From assembly GCA_023055505.1 (NCBI GenBank), contig JALIRH010000039.1, positions 3,243,505 to 3,307,504 of the forward strand: a stretch of 64,000 bases of DNA, read 5' to 3'. This DNA is from Callipepla californica brunnescens. Taxonomy: Eukaryota; Chordata; Aves; Galliformes; Odontophoridae. Below, in pieces: positions 25,830 to 38,779 of the stretch. The position numbers were made by a program, and so were the translations under genes. Below the pieces are notes generated by a model. It saw only the letters and a list, made by a program, of their open reading frames with translations, was not told where the DNA came from and did not search any database. Numbering within the stretch: the stretch's first letter is position 1; each line of letters starts with the position of its first letter.

Positions 25830-26095
25830 CCCTCACTGCTGAGCACAGGCAGATCGCTGCTCGGCCGGCTGCGCCGCGGGGCTCACCGTGCAGCGAGCGG
25901 CGGGCACCGTCCCCACGTTCCCCGTCATCTGAGGCGGCGGCTCGGCGGGGCGTCGCGGCGCCTCACAGCGCTCCGCCCTCACGGTACGGCGGCCGCGAAG
26001 GGCCACGGCGCGGCGGCGACGCGAGCGGGGTAGCCTTGGCCGCCCCGCGGCGCTCCGTGCGGCGCCGGTGCGGGGAGGAAGGCGACAGCGGGCAG
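25830..26095 (+). other. ATG4C: ATG4C probable non-coding exon 1 (5' boundary approximate)
   Basis: The 3' boundary is the donor GGGCAG|GTGAGG. The 5' boundary is set only by the nearby ZNF143 motifs and the CpG island and could be 100 bp off. It would splice to the coding exon at about 28151 (or 28105). The short tandem GAGGTGTAACGAGGTGTGAC just downstream of the donor is intronic. Confidence 0.45.
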
Positions 26096-28150
26096 GTGAG
26101 GGGTGAGGGAGGAGAAGCGAGGAGTAACGAGGTGTAACGAGGTGTGACGGCGGCGGGCGTCACCCGCAGTCGGGGCCCGGGCCCGAGGGCAGCGGGGCAG
26201 CGCGGTGCCCGCTCCGAGGCTCGGCCCGGTCCCGGGCGGCTGACGCGAGCAGCGCTGCGTGCTTATCTTAACCAATAAACCATGTAGTCCCGTGGGCTCA
26301 GCGTTCACAGCCGCCTTCCCCTGCCAGCGTGCCGTTCATCTCAGCGGAACCGGAGTTCTGGCGCTGAATGGGAAGGCGATGTGTTTTTTCAAGGAGGTTT
26401 GTTTCGGGTATTTTTCTTTCCGTGTGTTCGGAGTAACAGCAGGGGAGAGCTGTGCCGGGCTGGGGGAAAGGTGTGCTGCCGTCTGTGCACGTTGTCTTTG
26501 AAGGAAAATGGTCTTTAAAGGAAAATGAGCTGCTTTCTCATTTCATCGTTTTTCCTTCGGCCCTTTTAGGAGTTTGTTCCGTTCCTCATTTTAGCCAGAG
26601 GGAGCTTTTACAGCTATTGGCTTTTGTGGCAACCACTGGTCCCTACGTAAATGGCCATCTCTGATTCATCGCACGAGGACTGACCTCCTGCAGTCGTTAC
26701 TCTGACCAATTTGGCCAGCCAGTCAGGGCTGCTCATCTGTGCAGTCTTTCCCTTTCTTCCTAAAGGAAAAAGCAACGGGGATGGGGGAGGTGACAAATCA
26801 AACCCCAACCTTTAACTGTCTTTCTCTTCTTTCCCCTACAGAAGCACATCAGAGCAGAAAAACATCAGCCCTCCCTCCCCTCCCCACCCGGTGTTTATGT
26901 GCTTGTATTGCCTCTTGTTTCATCAAACATTTGTCGATGAATTTTTATAAACTAATAGAACAGAACAGCAAACAGCACGTTAGGGAAGGCCTGGGCAACA
27001 GGCTGTTGTGTTCCATGCCCTACCTACAGTTTTCAGAACAGTGTGTTCACGTGGGTACTGTCAGGCTCTGAAGACACCCCAACATCTTCACACTCTCTTC
27101 ACTGACTGATACCAGCATTAGGATTATGTCATCAGCAGTTGCATTTTCCTTACTGAAAACGTGCTCACAGTGCAGAGAAGTAACAGTGCTTGTGTCTTCA
27201 TCCACTTTTGATCCCAGTTCAACGGAGAACAACACAGGGAAAGGTAGATACAGCTCATGATTCTTTGTTTAAAGTAAGGAGGGTATGCATAGCATCAATA
27301 AGTTCCATTCAGCAATTCAGAGTCAGTAAATGTGTGCTTCCTTTTACATAATTTCTAGGCACTATTGTACAGCAGTGATCTACACAGCAGTGCCTTTTGT
27401 CACACTTTTACCTCTCCCATCTTTGTAATACAGCTGAACTGCTGCAGGAAGACATGGTCCGATCAGAAGAGAGCCTTTTTGCACTGCAGGTGGTATTTAG
27501 AAAGGATGTAAACTAAACATGGATTTGATGACAGTATTCTGCTCATCTGATGAGCTAATTCTGTTCAGAATTGTGTCACTGCATACGTTGTTTGTAACTA
27601 TTTTCTGCCATGTACACGCTCAGCAAAGCATCTCGTTCCTCCAACATATGTGCGCTTTGGCTTAGGAAATTCTTGATTAGAAATCTAAAGCTGATGCAGT
27701 TTTTCAAGCCAAGGTATGCTTACTGGTGCCCCAAATCTCTGACATGAGGAAAAAATACTGTATTCTTTTCAGCAGAAAATAGCATCTATTCTGTTCAGTG
27801 AAATACAGCTCTACATTGCACTGCAAACTGGAATGAGTGTACTCATGCACTAGCACAGTTCATATGCCCTAGATCAGTTTGTCGTGCAACAGAGAGTTGT
27901 TGGAGCACATTATATTTTATTTAGCTTTGTATGGTAATTTTATTAGTGTATGTTTGGAATTAAATGTTGTTATTATTTATTCATGGAACGTGTGATTGCT
28001 TCTCAGCAGCTTTATTACTGGTTCTGGTCATGCGCGTGCAGGCAGTGATGCTATGCCCTGTGTTCTCTGTGCCAATGGATACGTTTATGCTTTTGTTTTT
28101 ACAGGAGCAGAATTTAATGCCTTGCAAGACAGCGATGGCTTTTTCTCTAG
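26096..28150 (+). other. ATG4C: ATG4C intron 1
   Basis: It runs from the probable non-coding exon 1 to the first coding exon. Two candidate acceptors exist before the ATG: TTTTTACAG at 28104 and CTTTTTCTCTAG at 28150. The second is closer to the start codon and avoids upstream ATGs, so I prefer it. No repeats or other genes are obvious inside. Confidence 0.55.
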
Positions 28151-28159
28151 AATTTGAAG

Positions 28160-28235
28160 ATGGAGGCCACGGGGACAGATGAAGTGGAAAAGATAAAATC
28201 AAAGTTTATGTCAGCGTGGAACAACATGAAATACA
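28160..28235 (+). CDS. ATG4C: ATG4C coding exon 1 (start; residues 1-25)
   Basis: The ATG at 28160 has a good context (GAAGATGG). It encodes MEATGTDEVEKIKSKFMSAW followed by NNMKY, near-identical to the mammalian N-terminus. The donor is ATACA|GTAAGT and the next codon is split A|GT. Residues 7-10 read DEVE where human ATG4C has DEVD, so the caspase-3-type P1 aspartate is replaced by glutamate. Confidence 0.95.
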
Positions 28236-28713
28236 GTAAGTGAAACGGTGTTTGGTGAAATCCCATCTCCATTGGAATGAATGGAATTTTTCTCAGGCAG
28301 TGTAAAATTAATTAGTCTTGCATTTTCATTGGTCACATATAGAGCCTGTTGTATATTGTAGGGGATGGAAACCTCACTGAATCAAACCACACAGGAATGA
28401 ATTTCCTGTCAAGACAAAGCGACTTGAACTCAGCTTTAGCACCTCTGTATCCTAACAATTTCTTCACAGTAGCACAACTGCGTTTGCATTCAAGTGTTCA
28501 TACAGGGATAACACCATTACTTTTGAGAGAGAACACTTATCTGTGTTTTATGGTATTAACCATTTTTGCTAGTTATGGAAGTGAAATCTGATTTCAGTGC
28601 ATTTACTTTATATTCCACATCAGGGATTACCTTTGGTTTAATCAAGTGCTATTAGCAATGTCTTTGTGGAATAATTCACTCACAAATTTGTATTTGTTCT
28701 GCGTTTATTTCAG
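28236..28713 (+). other. ATG4C: ATG4C intron 2
   Basis: A 478 bp intron with canonical GTAAGT donor and TTTATTTCAG acceptor. I see nothing else in it. Confidence 0.8.
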
Positions 28714-28797
28714 GTTGGGTATTGAAAACAAAAACTTACTTCAGTAGAAACTCTCCAGTCTTTCTGCTGGGAAAATGTTACCACTTCAAATCTGATG
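28714..28797 (+). CDS. ATG4C: ATG4C coding exon 2 (residues 26-53)
   Basis: The acceptor is TTTATTTCAG|GTTGGG and the donor CTGATG|GTATGT. The exon encodes SWVLKTKTYFSRNSPVFLLG followed by KCYHFKSD, matching the family N-terminal subdomain. 84 nt, phase preserved. Confidence 0.95.
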
Positions 28798-29453
28798 GTA
28801 TGTAGACATCACTAACACATTCCAGTCTCACTTGGCAAGAGCTCTGTGCACATATTTTAGTCCTCTCGAAGGACCTTCATTAGCAATTACCGAATTCAGG
28901 ATGTGAATGAGAAAAGCTTAGAAAATTTGTATTTAAAAACGTTGAACACCACCACTAAGGCCGCCCATCCTAATCTGCTTTATCTGCATTTTACTCTGAA
29001 TTCTTGTTCTTTATAACATTGGCCCTGTAATTTACGCTTTACTTCATTTACCTATCAAACTGGGATTGTCTAAAAAATGCATGAATGAAATAGTGACAGT
29101 TCTCATCTGAAGAGTGACTCCAAAACCTTTGTTATCATTTTCCAGAATGCAGTTTTTGAATATTTTTTTTTTTTTTTCTGCATGGCTCTATCAGACCATT
29201 TATGTTTAGGTTAATTAAGCAGCTGTTTCCTTGCAAGTGAGCAATTTTAATGACACTTGCTGGCTGTCTATCTCCTTTTTCCATCTGGCACATTCCTAAT
29301 GTATTTGCCCTGTAGTTTTCCCTCCTTGTATTTAATGGTTACTTTTTCTGAGTTTGCCCCATCTTTCTAACTGCACAGTTACATACTGTATTTTCATTCC
29401 AGTGACAGAAGTCCCGTACCAACTCATAACTTAAATTGTGCTTTGCCTTACAG
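28798..29453 (+). other. ATG4C: ATG4C intron 3
   Basis: A 656 bp intron with a run of about 17 T at 29162-29178. No other feature seen. Confidence 0.75.
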
Positions 29454-29687
29454 AATCTGGTGAACTCTCTACAGAGGGATCCAATTTTGATAAAATCAAC
29501 ACAGAGATTTCAGGAAATGTTGAGGAGTTTCGTAAGGATTTCATTTCTAGAATATGGCTGACTTACCGGGAAGAATTTCCTCAGATAAAGGGGTCTGCAC
29601 TCACAACGGACTGTGGCTGGGGCTGCACGCTCAGAACTGGTCAGATGTTGTTGGCTCAAGGTCTTATGCTTCATTTTCTTGGTAGAG
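29454..29687 (+). CDS. ATG4C: ATG4C coding exon 3 (residues 54-131, catalytic Cys)
   Basis: The acceptor is TGCCTTACAG|AATCTGG and the donor GGTAGAG|GTAAGT. It contains [20 protein letters not shown] and [20 protein letters not shown]. The nucleophile is Cys111 (GWGC), the same number as in human ATG4C. The N-terminal 20 residues of this exon are divergent from mammals and correspond to a flexible loop. Confidence 0.96.
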
Positions 29688-32244
29688 GTAAGTTATGAGC
29701 AAGGAGCTCTGTATCTGATGTGAGTTAGCCTGAGCATTTTGTTGGCAGCATGGTGGTCTTCGTATAGCCAGAGTCTGAAGTTCCAGCTAGTTTTGTTTCT
29801 GGACTTCCTTTCCTTAATGCTAGAATTGTTACAGTGTGGCAGAGCATTGCTCTAGTTTATCTACTCTGCCATTTCTGGAAAAGACACTAGCAGAGTCTGT
29901 CAAAGAAAGACACTGGAAAGTCCACAGAAGCTGATTGTGAAGGGAAATACAAGACAAAAATGTGATCCCATACCTGTGTATTGCTATTAGCCATGTAAAT
30001 GTGCAATTCTCTTGAATCTTCCTCGTTTCTTGAACTGAAGATGTGGAAATGAGTTCCACAGCCCATAGCTGTGGGCTACAGCAAAAGTGATGTTCTTTTA
30101 TCAGTTTTTAAGTTGTACATTATTCAATTTCTTCTAGTATTAATATATTGAGTTAATAGAAGGATTTTAATCTAACTTCAATACATCATTCTTTGTGTTG
30201 AAATTTTCACTAGCTCATTTCCTCCCTTTCCCCGTGTACTTCTCTTTCCCCCCCCCCCCCCCTCCTCATCTTATCTCAGAATACTCTTTCAGTCACAGCT
30301 GTTGAGAAGAGCTAGCTTTAGGAGACTTGGAACACTTTCTGCTTTCAAAGGCTAAGAGTGCATGCCAGCCCCATTCTTCTAAGCTGAGCCTTGTGATGCC
30401 CAGAGCTTTTTCTGGTTCTTGTAGTTACTCACCTTGTCTTTTCATCCTCTTTTCCTCAATCCCTTTCATAATCCACCATATTGCCCCTTTCCTATCCTCT
30501 GTCACCACAGTTTGTTGTTGAAGTGATTCAGGAGAAGGGCCTGAATCCAGCCAGGCACATTAGTTAGAATGCAGCATGATATTGATAAGGTTGGTCAGTG
30601 GGCCTCGGGAATATTTCAGCAGCAGATAGTTCTGAAAGCCTGTTTTGATCATGCTTTGTACTTACTGTGCAAATATGATGTAAGCTGTGAGCGTGGTCCC
30701 AAGCCAGCTGCATCACAAAGTCAGCAGTGTCATCACTGAACTGTCAGCTTGGCTTCCTGAGTGTTCCTTTTGCTGTGCATACTGAAGTCATAAAACTTGC
30801 ATTAATGCTGTTTGGTTCAACTGACTGCAGATGTCAAAATATTTGAAGATCTACCGAGAAATACAAATCCCTTAAATATAACTACTTTTTTTCTATACAT
30901 ACAATTAAAGACAATACAACGCAAAACCTGACTGGGCTACCTGTGAGCATGGGTGTGTGATGGCTCATTCTGAAGTAGCCCAAAATCTAAAAGCCCCAGG
31001 TATTATGCCTTTCAAGTCCGTGGTTACAAAGAATTCCTTGCACTGTTCCCAAGGAGTCCCTGTTTGGAAAGTGATCTGGTGATTCCAGAGTACCAGTATT
31101 TCAGGGGCAATCCAAATGTGTAGAAAAATGCAGCACGTATGGTCTTGCTGGACTACTTTCCTCATCACTTGGTTTTCTGACAGCTGGTGAATTATCTTTC
31201 AAAGAGCTTTTCATGACATTTGGATAGCTTTGTAAACAAATTTAAGTGCTTATAGGAAGTTTTTTGCTTACTCTTTTCCCAGAGATGTTTTCTTTGTAGT
31301 TTAATGGCGTAGTTTCCATTCCAAAGCAAAACCTGACTGCATTAGCAGCTGGATTACTTACTGCTACGTGGAAGGTTCTGGATATTGCTGAATGACGTTG
31401 TAAATGAGTTTTAACTTTAAATGTTAGGGCCATAGTGTTACTTTGAAATGGCTGTGCTCGAGACAGACTCAAATTTGGAGCTCACATTTTTCGGTCTAAC
31501 CGTAAGGTCGCTGTTTCAGAGATTCCCTCACACCCTCTGTGTTGCAAATAGTTGTTCAGACTTGTGGGAGAGACTTTGAGTCATCTGTTAGGGGAAGCAT
31601 TACTGCTCTGTGGATGTGCTGAACCACCATTATGTTATTAATAGGAATGAGATGGGGAGGATGCACTGACAGGGAAATCTCTTGTTAGAAATGCACGCTT
31701 CACGTACTGTGCTGAACATTTACATGCTTTTGCCTTTTCATCTAGGTAAGCCTAAGAATTGACAGATGTACTAACTCAAGAAATGTGGTGTATTTTTCTG
31801 GCAGCCTGCTCTGCACCAAGCAGCAGTTGTTCTTCCACAAGTAATTCCCCAGTTTTGCCTGCTTTTTTAATATCTGACAAGCCACAGTAATAAAAATCAG
31901 GGTTAGGAACTTCTTGTTTGACATGAACAAAACTGTTTAGATGTTTCAATGTCTGATTTCTGTATTTTAAATACAAAAGATTGTTCTGTGCCTTGTAATT
32001 GGGTCAGTCTTTTATGTTAGCTGAGTCTGACCTGCGATCTCAGATAGCATAGATCTCCAGCCAAGAGTTCCCATGGCTGTATTTCTTTTTGTATTTCTTG
32101 GTGCATTTCAATTCTGTGTTTACATTTTGGCACTGGCATTTGCATCTTCTTGCACATATTGTTGGCCTGGAGAACCTGTGGGGAGAAAGGAGGATGCGTT
32201 GCTGATTATACCAAAAAGCTGACATCTTAAAATTCCTCCTGCAG
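29688..32244 (+). other. ATG4C: ATG4C intron 4
   Basis: A 2.6 kb intron with a C15 homopolymer at 30248-30262. No recognisable exon, RNA gene or transposon otherwise. Confidence 0.7.
30248..30262 (+). repeat. C15 homopolymer
   Basis: Fifteen consecutive C within a pyrimidine-rich stretch in ATG4C intron 4. It can form i-motif or, on the other strand, G-quadruplex-type structure, and is prone to length variation. Confidence 0.9.
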
Positions 32245-32575
32245 CCTGGGTCTGGCCAGATGCTTTGGACATTGAAAATTCAGATTCTGAATCCTGGACA
32301 GCCCACACAGTTAAAAAGCTGACAGCATCGTTTGAAGCATCTCTTACAGCAGAAAGAGAACCCAAGATCCTGTCAAACCATCAGGAGAGAACACTAAGGA
32401 GAAACTGTGGCGACAAGGAAATGAGAAATGAAATTTATCACAGAAAAATAATTTCTTGGTTTGGCGACTCTCCGCTGGCAGCTTTTGGCTTACATCAGCT
32501 AATAGAATATGGAAAGAAGTCTGGAAAAATTGCTGGAGATTGGTATGGGCCTGCAGTTGTGGCACACATTTTGAG
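32245..32575 (+). CDS. ATG4C: ATG4C coding exon 4 (residues 132-241)
   Basis: The acceptor is CTCCTGCAG|CCTGGG and the donor TTGAG|GTAAAG. It begins [20 protein letters not shown], then a poorly conserved linker ([20 protein letters not shown]), then [20 protein letters not shown] and [13 protein letters not shown]. At 331 nt it is the longest coding exon. The tryptophan of DWYGP corresponds to the substrate-clamping Trp known in ATG4B. Confidence 0.96.
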
Positions 32576-34503
32576 GTAAAGGTATCGTTATTCCTTGTTG
32601 TTACAGTGCCATACACATTGCGGGAGAAGCATTTCCAAGCGTTGTGAGATTACTTCAGCTTAATTGAACATCTAGCTTCATTATTGGCTTTATAAAACGT
32701 CCACATTAGCAGCAGTTGGAGAGCTTTTTTTTCAGAGGCAGGAGTGGAAATAGCAGCAGGTGCAGGAAGCAAACTCAGCTCCACTGTTGGGTCTCACTCC
32801 ACAAAAAACCAACGTTCCTGTTTTCCTGTCCATTGGGCAGTAGGAGTCCCAAGGCCTCTCCCAGAGCTGGGCTTTTAAGTAGAGCTTCATTGAATGAACT
32901 GTTCTAAAAACTAACCACTCTTTCAACCTTGGAACATGCATAACATTATAGATTTTTTTTTTTTTTATACTGTAACCTGGGGGCTGTAATGTACTGATAG
33001 TGTAATGAAATGTCAGAGCTAAAATTGATGTTTTCAGCATTTCTTTGCACATATCAAATTCTTGTGAAACTGTAAATGTATGGGACTATTAATATTATAA
33101 TTATATCACAGTAAAAGTAAAGGGTCTGTGACATTCAGTGTGGCTTAAAAAAAAAGTCGAAAGTCAAATTTCTCCATACTACATGCCTTTCTACACCCTT
33201 TCTTTCAATACTACAGATTTCTTTTTCAATAATCTGTGTTTATGTTATTGATATTAGTTCAGCTATAAACTAAATCCCTAATAAGTCGTTTAAGTGGATG
33301 AAGTCAGAGTTTGTTTCTCTGTATGTTGATGGAACAGTTTTGCTGATTAGTATAGAAGCAGACCCATCTCAGGTGAAACCTATCCTGAAATGCTCTGCTG
33401 TATAAGTGTGCATTCATGCAAATGCATACGGTGATGTGACAGGTTACCATTATTTATGTGTTTTCTTGAATTTTTTTCTTGTTAATAGAAACTGTCAGAA
33501 TTCTTCTTGCTTGCTTTAAATTGGAGTAACCTATTTACCCAGTCCATGGGGAAGAATAATTTGTTCCAGCATCCATTTAACATAAACACAGTGATGATCT
33601 GAAACATCACCCAGATTTCCTTTCCTAGCTCTCTCTCTTCTGGCAGTGCTAACAATGTATAGCACTCCCGTAACTCGAGAATGACTGTATTAAAGGATTC
33701 TTCAGAATATACTGTGGAATAAAGGGGCAGTGGCCACTTAACACAGGCATGTAATTGAAGTCAAGGGCCCATGTATTTTGAAGAGTTTAATTTCTTTACA
33801 AATATTGTCCTTGATTAATGATAATGCTTCGAACTATTGACATACGTTCACTTTTTAGCTGCATTACTCGTGTCCCTCTGAGGGCAGCCTGATACTGCAA
33901 TGATCTTTTAGAAAGCTTTGTTGAAACCCTATAGCTTTTTATGAGCTGGCTTTTATTTCAGGAGAGAAGGGTGCTGATGTGTGGCTTTTATATGAACTGA
34001 GTTCAACTAAGGAGATCTGTCAAGTTGAAAATAATGTATTTGTCAGCAAATTTAGGCTGTATTACGCCAGTATACATGAGAGAAAAACGTTCTAAACAGA
34101 CAGACATTGGGCAGTTGAATGTGAACTTCATTGTAAGTTAATGGTTTGGGGTTTTTGTTTTGGCTTTTGTGTGTGTGCGTGTGTGATTTTCATTTTTTCC
34201 TCTAAATAGATTAGCAGTGCTGTCTCTGCTTAGTAAAAAAAACAGCATTGCCATGTATACTAGGTCTGGGTTGCACAGTTATTGTTTGTGTATTTTGGTT
34301 GGTTTGTTTGCTTTTAAAAATCCCCCTGCATCTGTATTGATCAGAAATAGAAGGCGTCTTGAATTAAAGCACAGGAATAGAAAAGCACCAAACAATTAAA
34401 AAAAACAAAACAAAACAATGTGTTTCTGTAAAGCAAATAATGTGTGTTTATTTACTGTTATTTTTTTTATAACCTGAGCTGATCGTTTTCTGTTTGTACT
34501 TAG
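32576..34503 (+). other. ATG4C: ATG4C intron 5
   Basis: A 1.9 kb AT-rich intron with a short T run at about 32950 and a GT-rich patch at about 34168-34184. No other feature seen. Confidence 0.7.
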
Positions 34504-34574
34504 AAAAGCTGTTGAAGAAGCGAGAGACCCTGAGCTGCAGGGTGTAACAGTCTATGTTGCTCAGGATTGTACAG
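34504..34574 (+). CDS. ATG4C: ATG4C coding exon 5 (residues 242-265)
   Basis: The acceptor is TTGTACTTAG|AAAAGC and the donor GTACAG|GTAAAT. It encodes KAVEEARDPELQGVTVYVAQ followed by DCT, matching ATG4C. 71 nt, found from splice phase and homology. Confidence 0.94.
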
Positions 34575-35942
34575 GTAAATGCCGTGGCTGTGGATTCTTG
34601 TTAACATTGCAGATGCTCTTTCTGCCTTTCATAAGCTCTCAACAATAAAGCCCTAAAGGCAGAAAAAAACATAAACAATGGATCCATGTAACTGAGATTA
34701 TGTAGATAAGGGAGTTCTTGATACGGGCAGATGCTGGTTCTTCTGGGACTCAGACATCACAACTTGAAAGCCTCTAACATCGCTTGTTTGGTTTCTTAGT
34801 AAGAGTGAAAATCAGAATCCAGGAAGTCGGTCTGCCTCCAATAGCTTTGGTTTTGGGGAGCCTGAGCATTTATACTAGTTCATCTTTTCTGTATCCTGCT
34901 TCACTGTTGCTTAAGTAACAGGCTAGTAACAGCTTCCATATCTTCCTGACAATTACCTCCCTAAACCAAGCAATTTTCATTTCAACTAGAGGAACTTTGC
35001 TAGTTACATTTTCTTTGGGTTTCTTTTTTACCCTTTCTCCTAGTGGAAAAAAAATAAAAATACTGAACCAGTCTCTTTGCTTTGAGATCAGAGATGTGAG
35101 GGAGATAGCGAGCCAGTCAGTGCTACAGCTCCTGGTAACCTTTCTTTGCTGCAGCATGGCATTTTGAATCACAGATAACAGGCAGAGGAGCTCTGGATGT
35201 TCAGGAGCAGAAAACGATGACAAAAAAAAAAAAAACATGGTGAAACATTACACTAATGAATATAGTCTTTCATGTGTAAGTTTAGTAGCCATGTTAGCTA
35301 CCAGGAATGCTAGTTGTGTCATAGCTGATCTTGGTAAGTTGGAGAAGAACCACCTCCATGGAAATCAATCACGCTACTTTTAAACAGACACTGACTTAAT
35401 GGATGCCCACACCTGACCTAAAATGACAGTGGAAACTTCTAAAATTCGGTTTGGTTTTAATTTCTTTGTCCTTGTCACACCCCCTTTCATTTGGAGGGAA
35501 TAAGCAATAACTACCTGAAGTATTTTCACTCATTTTCAGTGGCTGCTTTGTATTAACTTGAAGCAGTGAACATAAATATTTATTAAAGTCAGTGATTGAT
35601 CATGATTATTATCAGCATGTTTATGTCTCTGTTAGTGTAGGCTTTCAAGTTGTAAATCACCGCTTTTTAGGAGAGATTGAGGATACATATTTATCACCTC
35701 TCCTAACCTTGCCCTTCTGCCTTCTCCTGGCAATGTGTCTGAGTTGAGCAGCAGTTGATTACTACAAAATACTGCTGAAAATAGGGAAGCATGACACTGT
35801 CTTTCATCAGAGTGGCCCCGGAGTCCTATTTTCATAGGACTGCAGTCACAGTTTGTCAGACTTGGTGATGTCATTATGTAGGTGTGCCTGAAAAGCTAGT
35901 GGCTGTGTCTTAACATGCCAATGTTTTTGTGTCTCCCTTCAG
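34575..35942 (+). other. ATG4C: ATG4C intron 6
   Basis: A 1.4 kb intron with an A13 run at about 35222. No other feature seen. Confidence 0.7.
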
Positions 35943-36079
35943 TCTACAGTTCAGATGTTATTGACAGACAGTGCTCTTTTATGGATTCTGGAAAAACAGA
36001 CACAAAAGCTGTAATTATATTAGTTCCGGTGAGACTCGGTGGAGAAAGAACAAACATGGACTACTTAGAGTTTGTAAAG
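35943..36079 (+). CDS. ATG4C: ATG4C coding exon 6 (residues 266-311)
   Basis: The acceptor is TCTCCCTTCAG|TCTACAG and the donor GTAAAG|GTATGA. It encodes VYSSDVIDRQCSFMDSGKTD and KAVIILVPVRLGGERTNMDY, then LEFVK. The VPVRLGGE segment is a core family motif. 137 nt, ending on a codon boundary. Confidence 0.96.
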
Positions 36080-38779
36080 GTATGAAATGAGAGTTCAATC
36101 ATTTTTCAAATCGTAGCACTAGGAGACTTCACGATGGCAATCTTCTGCCTATTAAATGTGTGGTGGTGATTTTACAGTTGAAGGTTGTAAAGTTTGACTT
36201 TACAGATTTTAAATTTCCCTATTATGAGATGAGACGTAATTGCAGAGCACATGATGTCCCTTGGTAAAGCAGTGAAAACTGTTCTACTCCTGAAGCAGCT
36301 ATCTGAAAAGACATTAATGCGGTGGCCCAAATTATAAATGGTAATTTAGTCACATATGCTGCCAAAGTTGTGCTATAATAAGTATCAGTCAGTGTTTTAA
36401 GATATAAATATACCAAATACCTTATTCTGTTTATTTCCCTCAATCCCAACTGCCTTCAAGTTGTTTCCTGTCCTTCCCTTTTTTCATTTTCTCCACCTTA
36501 AGACAGATTTTTTTTTTGACAACTTTAGACATTACTTCAACTATTGCTTCACCGCCTGGACAGTGGGATGTGTGCTTCTAAGCACAGCGATGCAGAAGTA
36601 GCAATCAGTTGCCACAAATCAAAATGAACTAGAAGAAAAGTAAAACTTAAAGCAGAGAGGGGAAGAAAGTCTCTGCCATTCTGGATGGCAAAAGAATGGG
36701 CTGTCCCCACTGAGCTCACCAGTACTTATATCCTAGTGAAGAGATTCTTCTCTTTGCCCTTCTGCTTTATCTTTTTCCATGACGCAGCTTATTGTAAGAA
36801 ATGCTGTCTTCTGAATATTAGAACAGGAATTTAAATTGCACTCTCGAGTTATTTACAAAATCCGAGTTGCTCTTTTCTGCTTCATCGTCCACGCTTTCTG
36901 ACTCACATTGCTGTGAAATTTCAGGAAAGTGTGGCACAGAGACAAAGAGATGAAGCCTTTCATTACAGTGATGATCTGCTAAATAGCTTCTCTTTCCTGA
37001 TTTCTTTCCTTTCCAGTCGGTTTGGGAAAAGTTTTAGTTTGTTGGTGCTTAATTCTCACACAGTTAAGCCTGAAGCTTATGTACAACCTTACTTTACTTC
37101 CAGCGTTAACAGCAAAAGAGCCTTTGGATTGGTCATGTCCAGGAAAATGCATGGGGCTTTCCTTTGTAAGCTAACGAACGGTTGCTTTTGCAACTTCCAT
37201 AAGTTTTTCTCAGCTATAGGAAAGTGACTCCAGTTCTGTTGACTTTTTTTCTGTGGCTACTCTTACTCTGCAGAGACTTCCTCAGTTTAGCTATCAAAAG
37301 CACATTTTTGCCAGTGAGAGATGTTTGCTTGGCACTGACTTTCAAAGCACAGGCACATTTAGGTTTGCTTAATTGCACCAACCTTATGGAGGAGAGTTCT
37401 GCTGCTCACTTACCAGGAGCAGTGCTGCCTTTCACAGTTGCCTGTACTGGAGACTGTGATAAGAGGGCTTTCAATTGCATGTATTAGTCACCCCGGTCGC
37501 TATCTTGTCTGCTCGCTGAACAGTGACTGAATTTCTTGGGATCTGGATTAAAGTTAAAAATGCAGATTTTAGAATGTAGTACAAGAGGTAATTTTTACAC
37601 AGGATTTTATATTTATGGATGAAAATTGATAAATATTTTATAATTCAGTTTCACAAGAAAATGTCCATAGATTAAACAGTTATTCATTACTCTAAATACC
37701 TCTGCTCTCCTCCTCTTTCACTGGCAGAGGATGTGTCCTCATTAGGACACAGCCTTTGCTTCTTCTCTGCTTAAACCTTCTGTAACATTAAGGTATCAGG
37801 GCACGTTTTCTTAAAAAGCCCACTCATTTATATTTTAAATAAGCATTTTCTCTTAGCCCGGATAGACCACATCGAAGCTGACTTTGTTAGTGTCTCTGGT
37901 TAGGCGTGCAACAATTTTTGTCATGTTCCACCGCTTTATCATTGTCTGAGTAAGGAAAAATTTATCTCAACAAGAAGCCTTGGCCTTAATAGAACAGGAA
38001 ATATCAATCACTTTGTTGAGAGAAATTCTCCCTCCTCGGACAATGATAATGTAATGGTTATAATTTTAATGGGTGATATCCTAGAGGAGAGGATATGGGT
38101 ATGATTGCCAGCTAATGGAGATTTCATTTTAGCTCAGAAGATTGTCTTCTGGATTGCTGTCCCACTTCGGGCCAGCGTCCAAGCAGTGAACCCAAGGTTT
38201 GTGCAGTGCCACCAGAAAGCTGCCATGATTTACTGATGTTTAAAGGCTGCTCACTTTTCAGAGTGTTTAACGGTCTTGGGCTTCCACTGTATTAGAACAG
38301 TTGGGCTCAGCTTCCAAAGTGCGCCGTGCTGGCAAAATGCAGCTCCTGCTGGATGGTGGGGAGCGAGTGGAGAGCTCTGTTCAGCCAAGACTGGGCATGC
38401 ACAAAAATCCTATGGAGCCCCAGGAGGAAGCAGAACCTTGTGAAAGCGAGAGAAGTGCAAATATGTTGGACAGAAGCAGAAAGGACCTTCGTGCCACCTT
38501 CTTTTCCTCTGCAGTATTCATTTTAATAGTCTGGGTTGGATGGGCAGCTCCCAGGTGATGTGCAGGGTGACATAGCCAGGAAAGTAACACCTGATGGCAT
38601 GACCATGGGTAGATTGAGCTCCTTCTCGTGTGGGGCTGTCCTGTCCAGAGCTTGTGGGTAACAGAGAGGAAAAAAAAAATCATCTGCCTAAAAACAGTAC
38701 ACGAAGAGAAAAGATTTTGATTCTGTTTGATCCTCTTTCTGTTTAACAGTGTCCTAATTATCTGACATTCTGCTTGTAG
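36080..38779 (+). other. ATG4C: ATG4C intron 7
   Basis: A 2.7 kb intron. Open frames at 36913-37227 and 38301-38558 have no recognisable domains and no splice or codon support. I see no transposon. Confidence 0.65.

Larger units (their letters stand above)
25680..26250 (+). promoter_or_regulatory. ATG4C: ATG4C CpG-island promoter
   Basis: A CpG-dense segment ending about 1.9 kb upstream of the ATG4C start codon. It has no TATA box, two ZNF143-type motifs in opposite orientation (25738-25762 and 25801-25818), and a good splice donor (CAG|GTGAGG at 26095/26096) that fits a non-coding first exon. It is the only island near the gene, so I assign it as the ATG4C promoter. The convergent motif pair could also support antisense transcription. 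Confidence 0.78.

Noticed and set aside
27964..28182. 72-codon frame overlapping the ATG4C start codon
   Set aside because: It would matter as an upstream ORF only if the 28104 acceptor were used; the 28150 acceptor removes it. It is not a separate gene.
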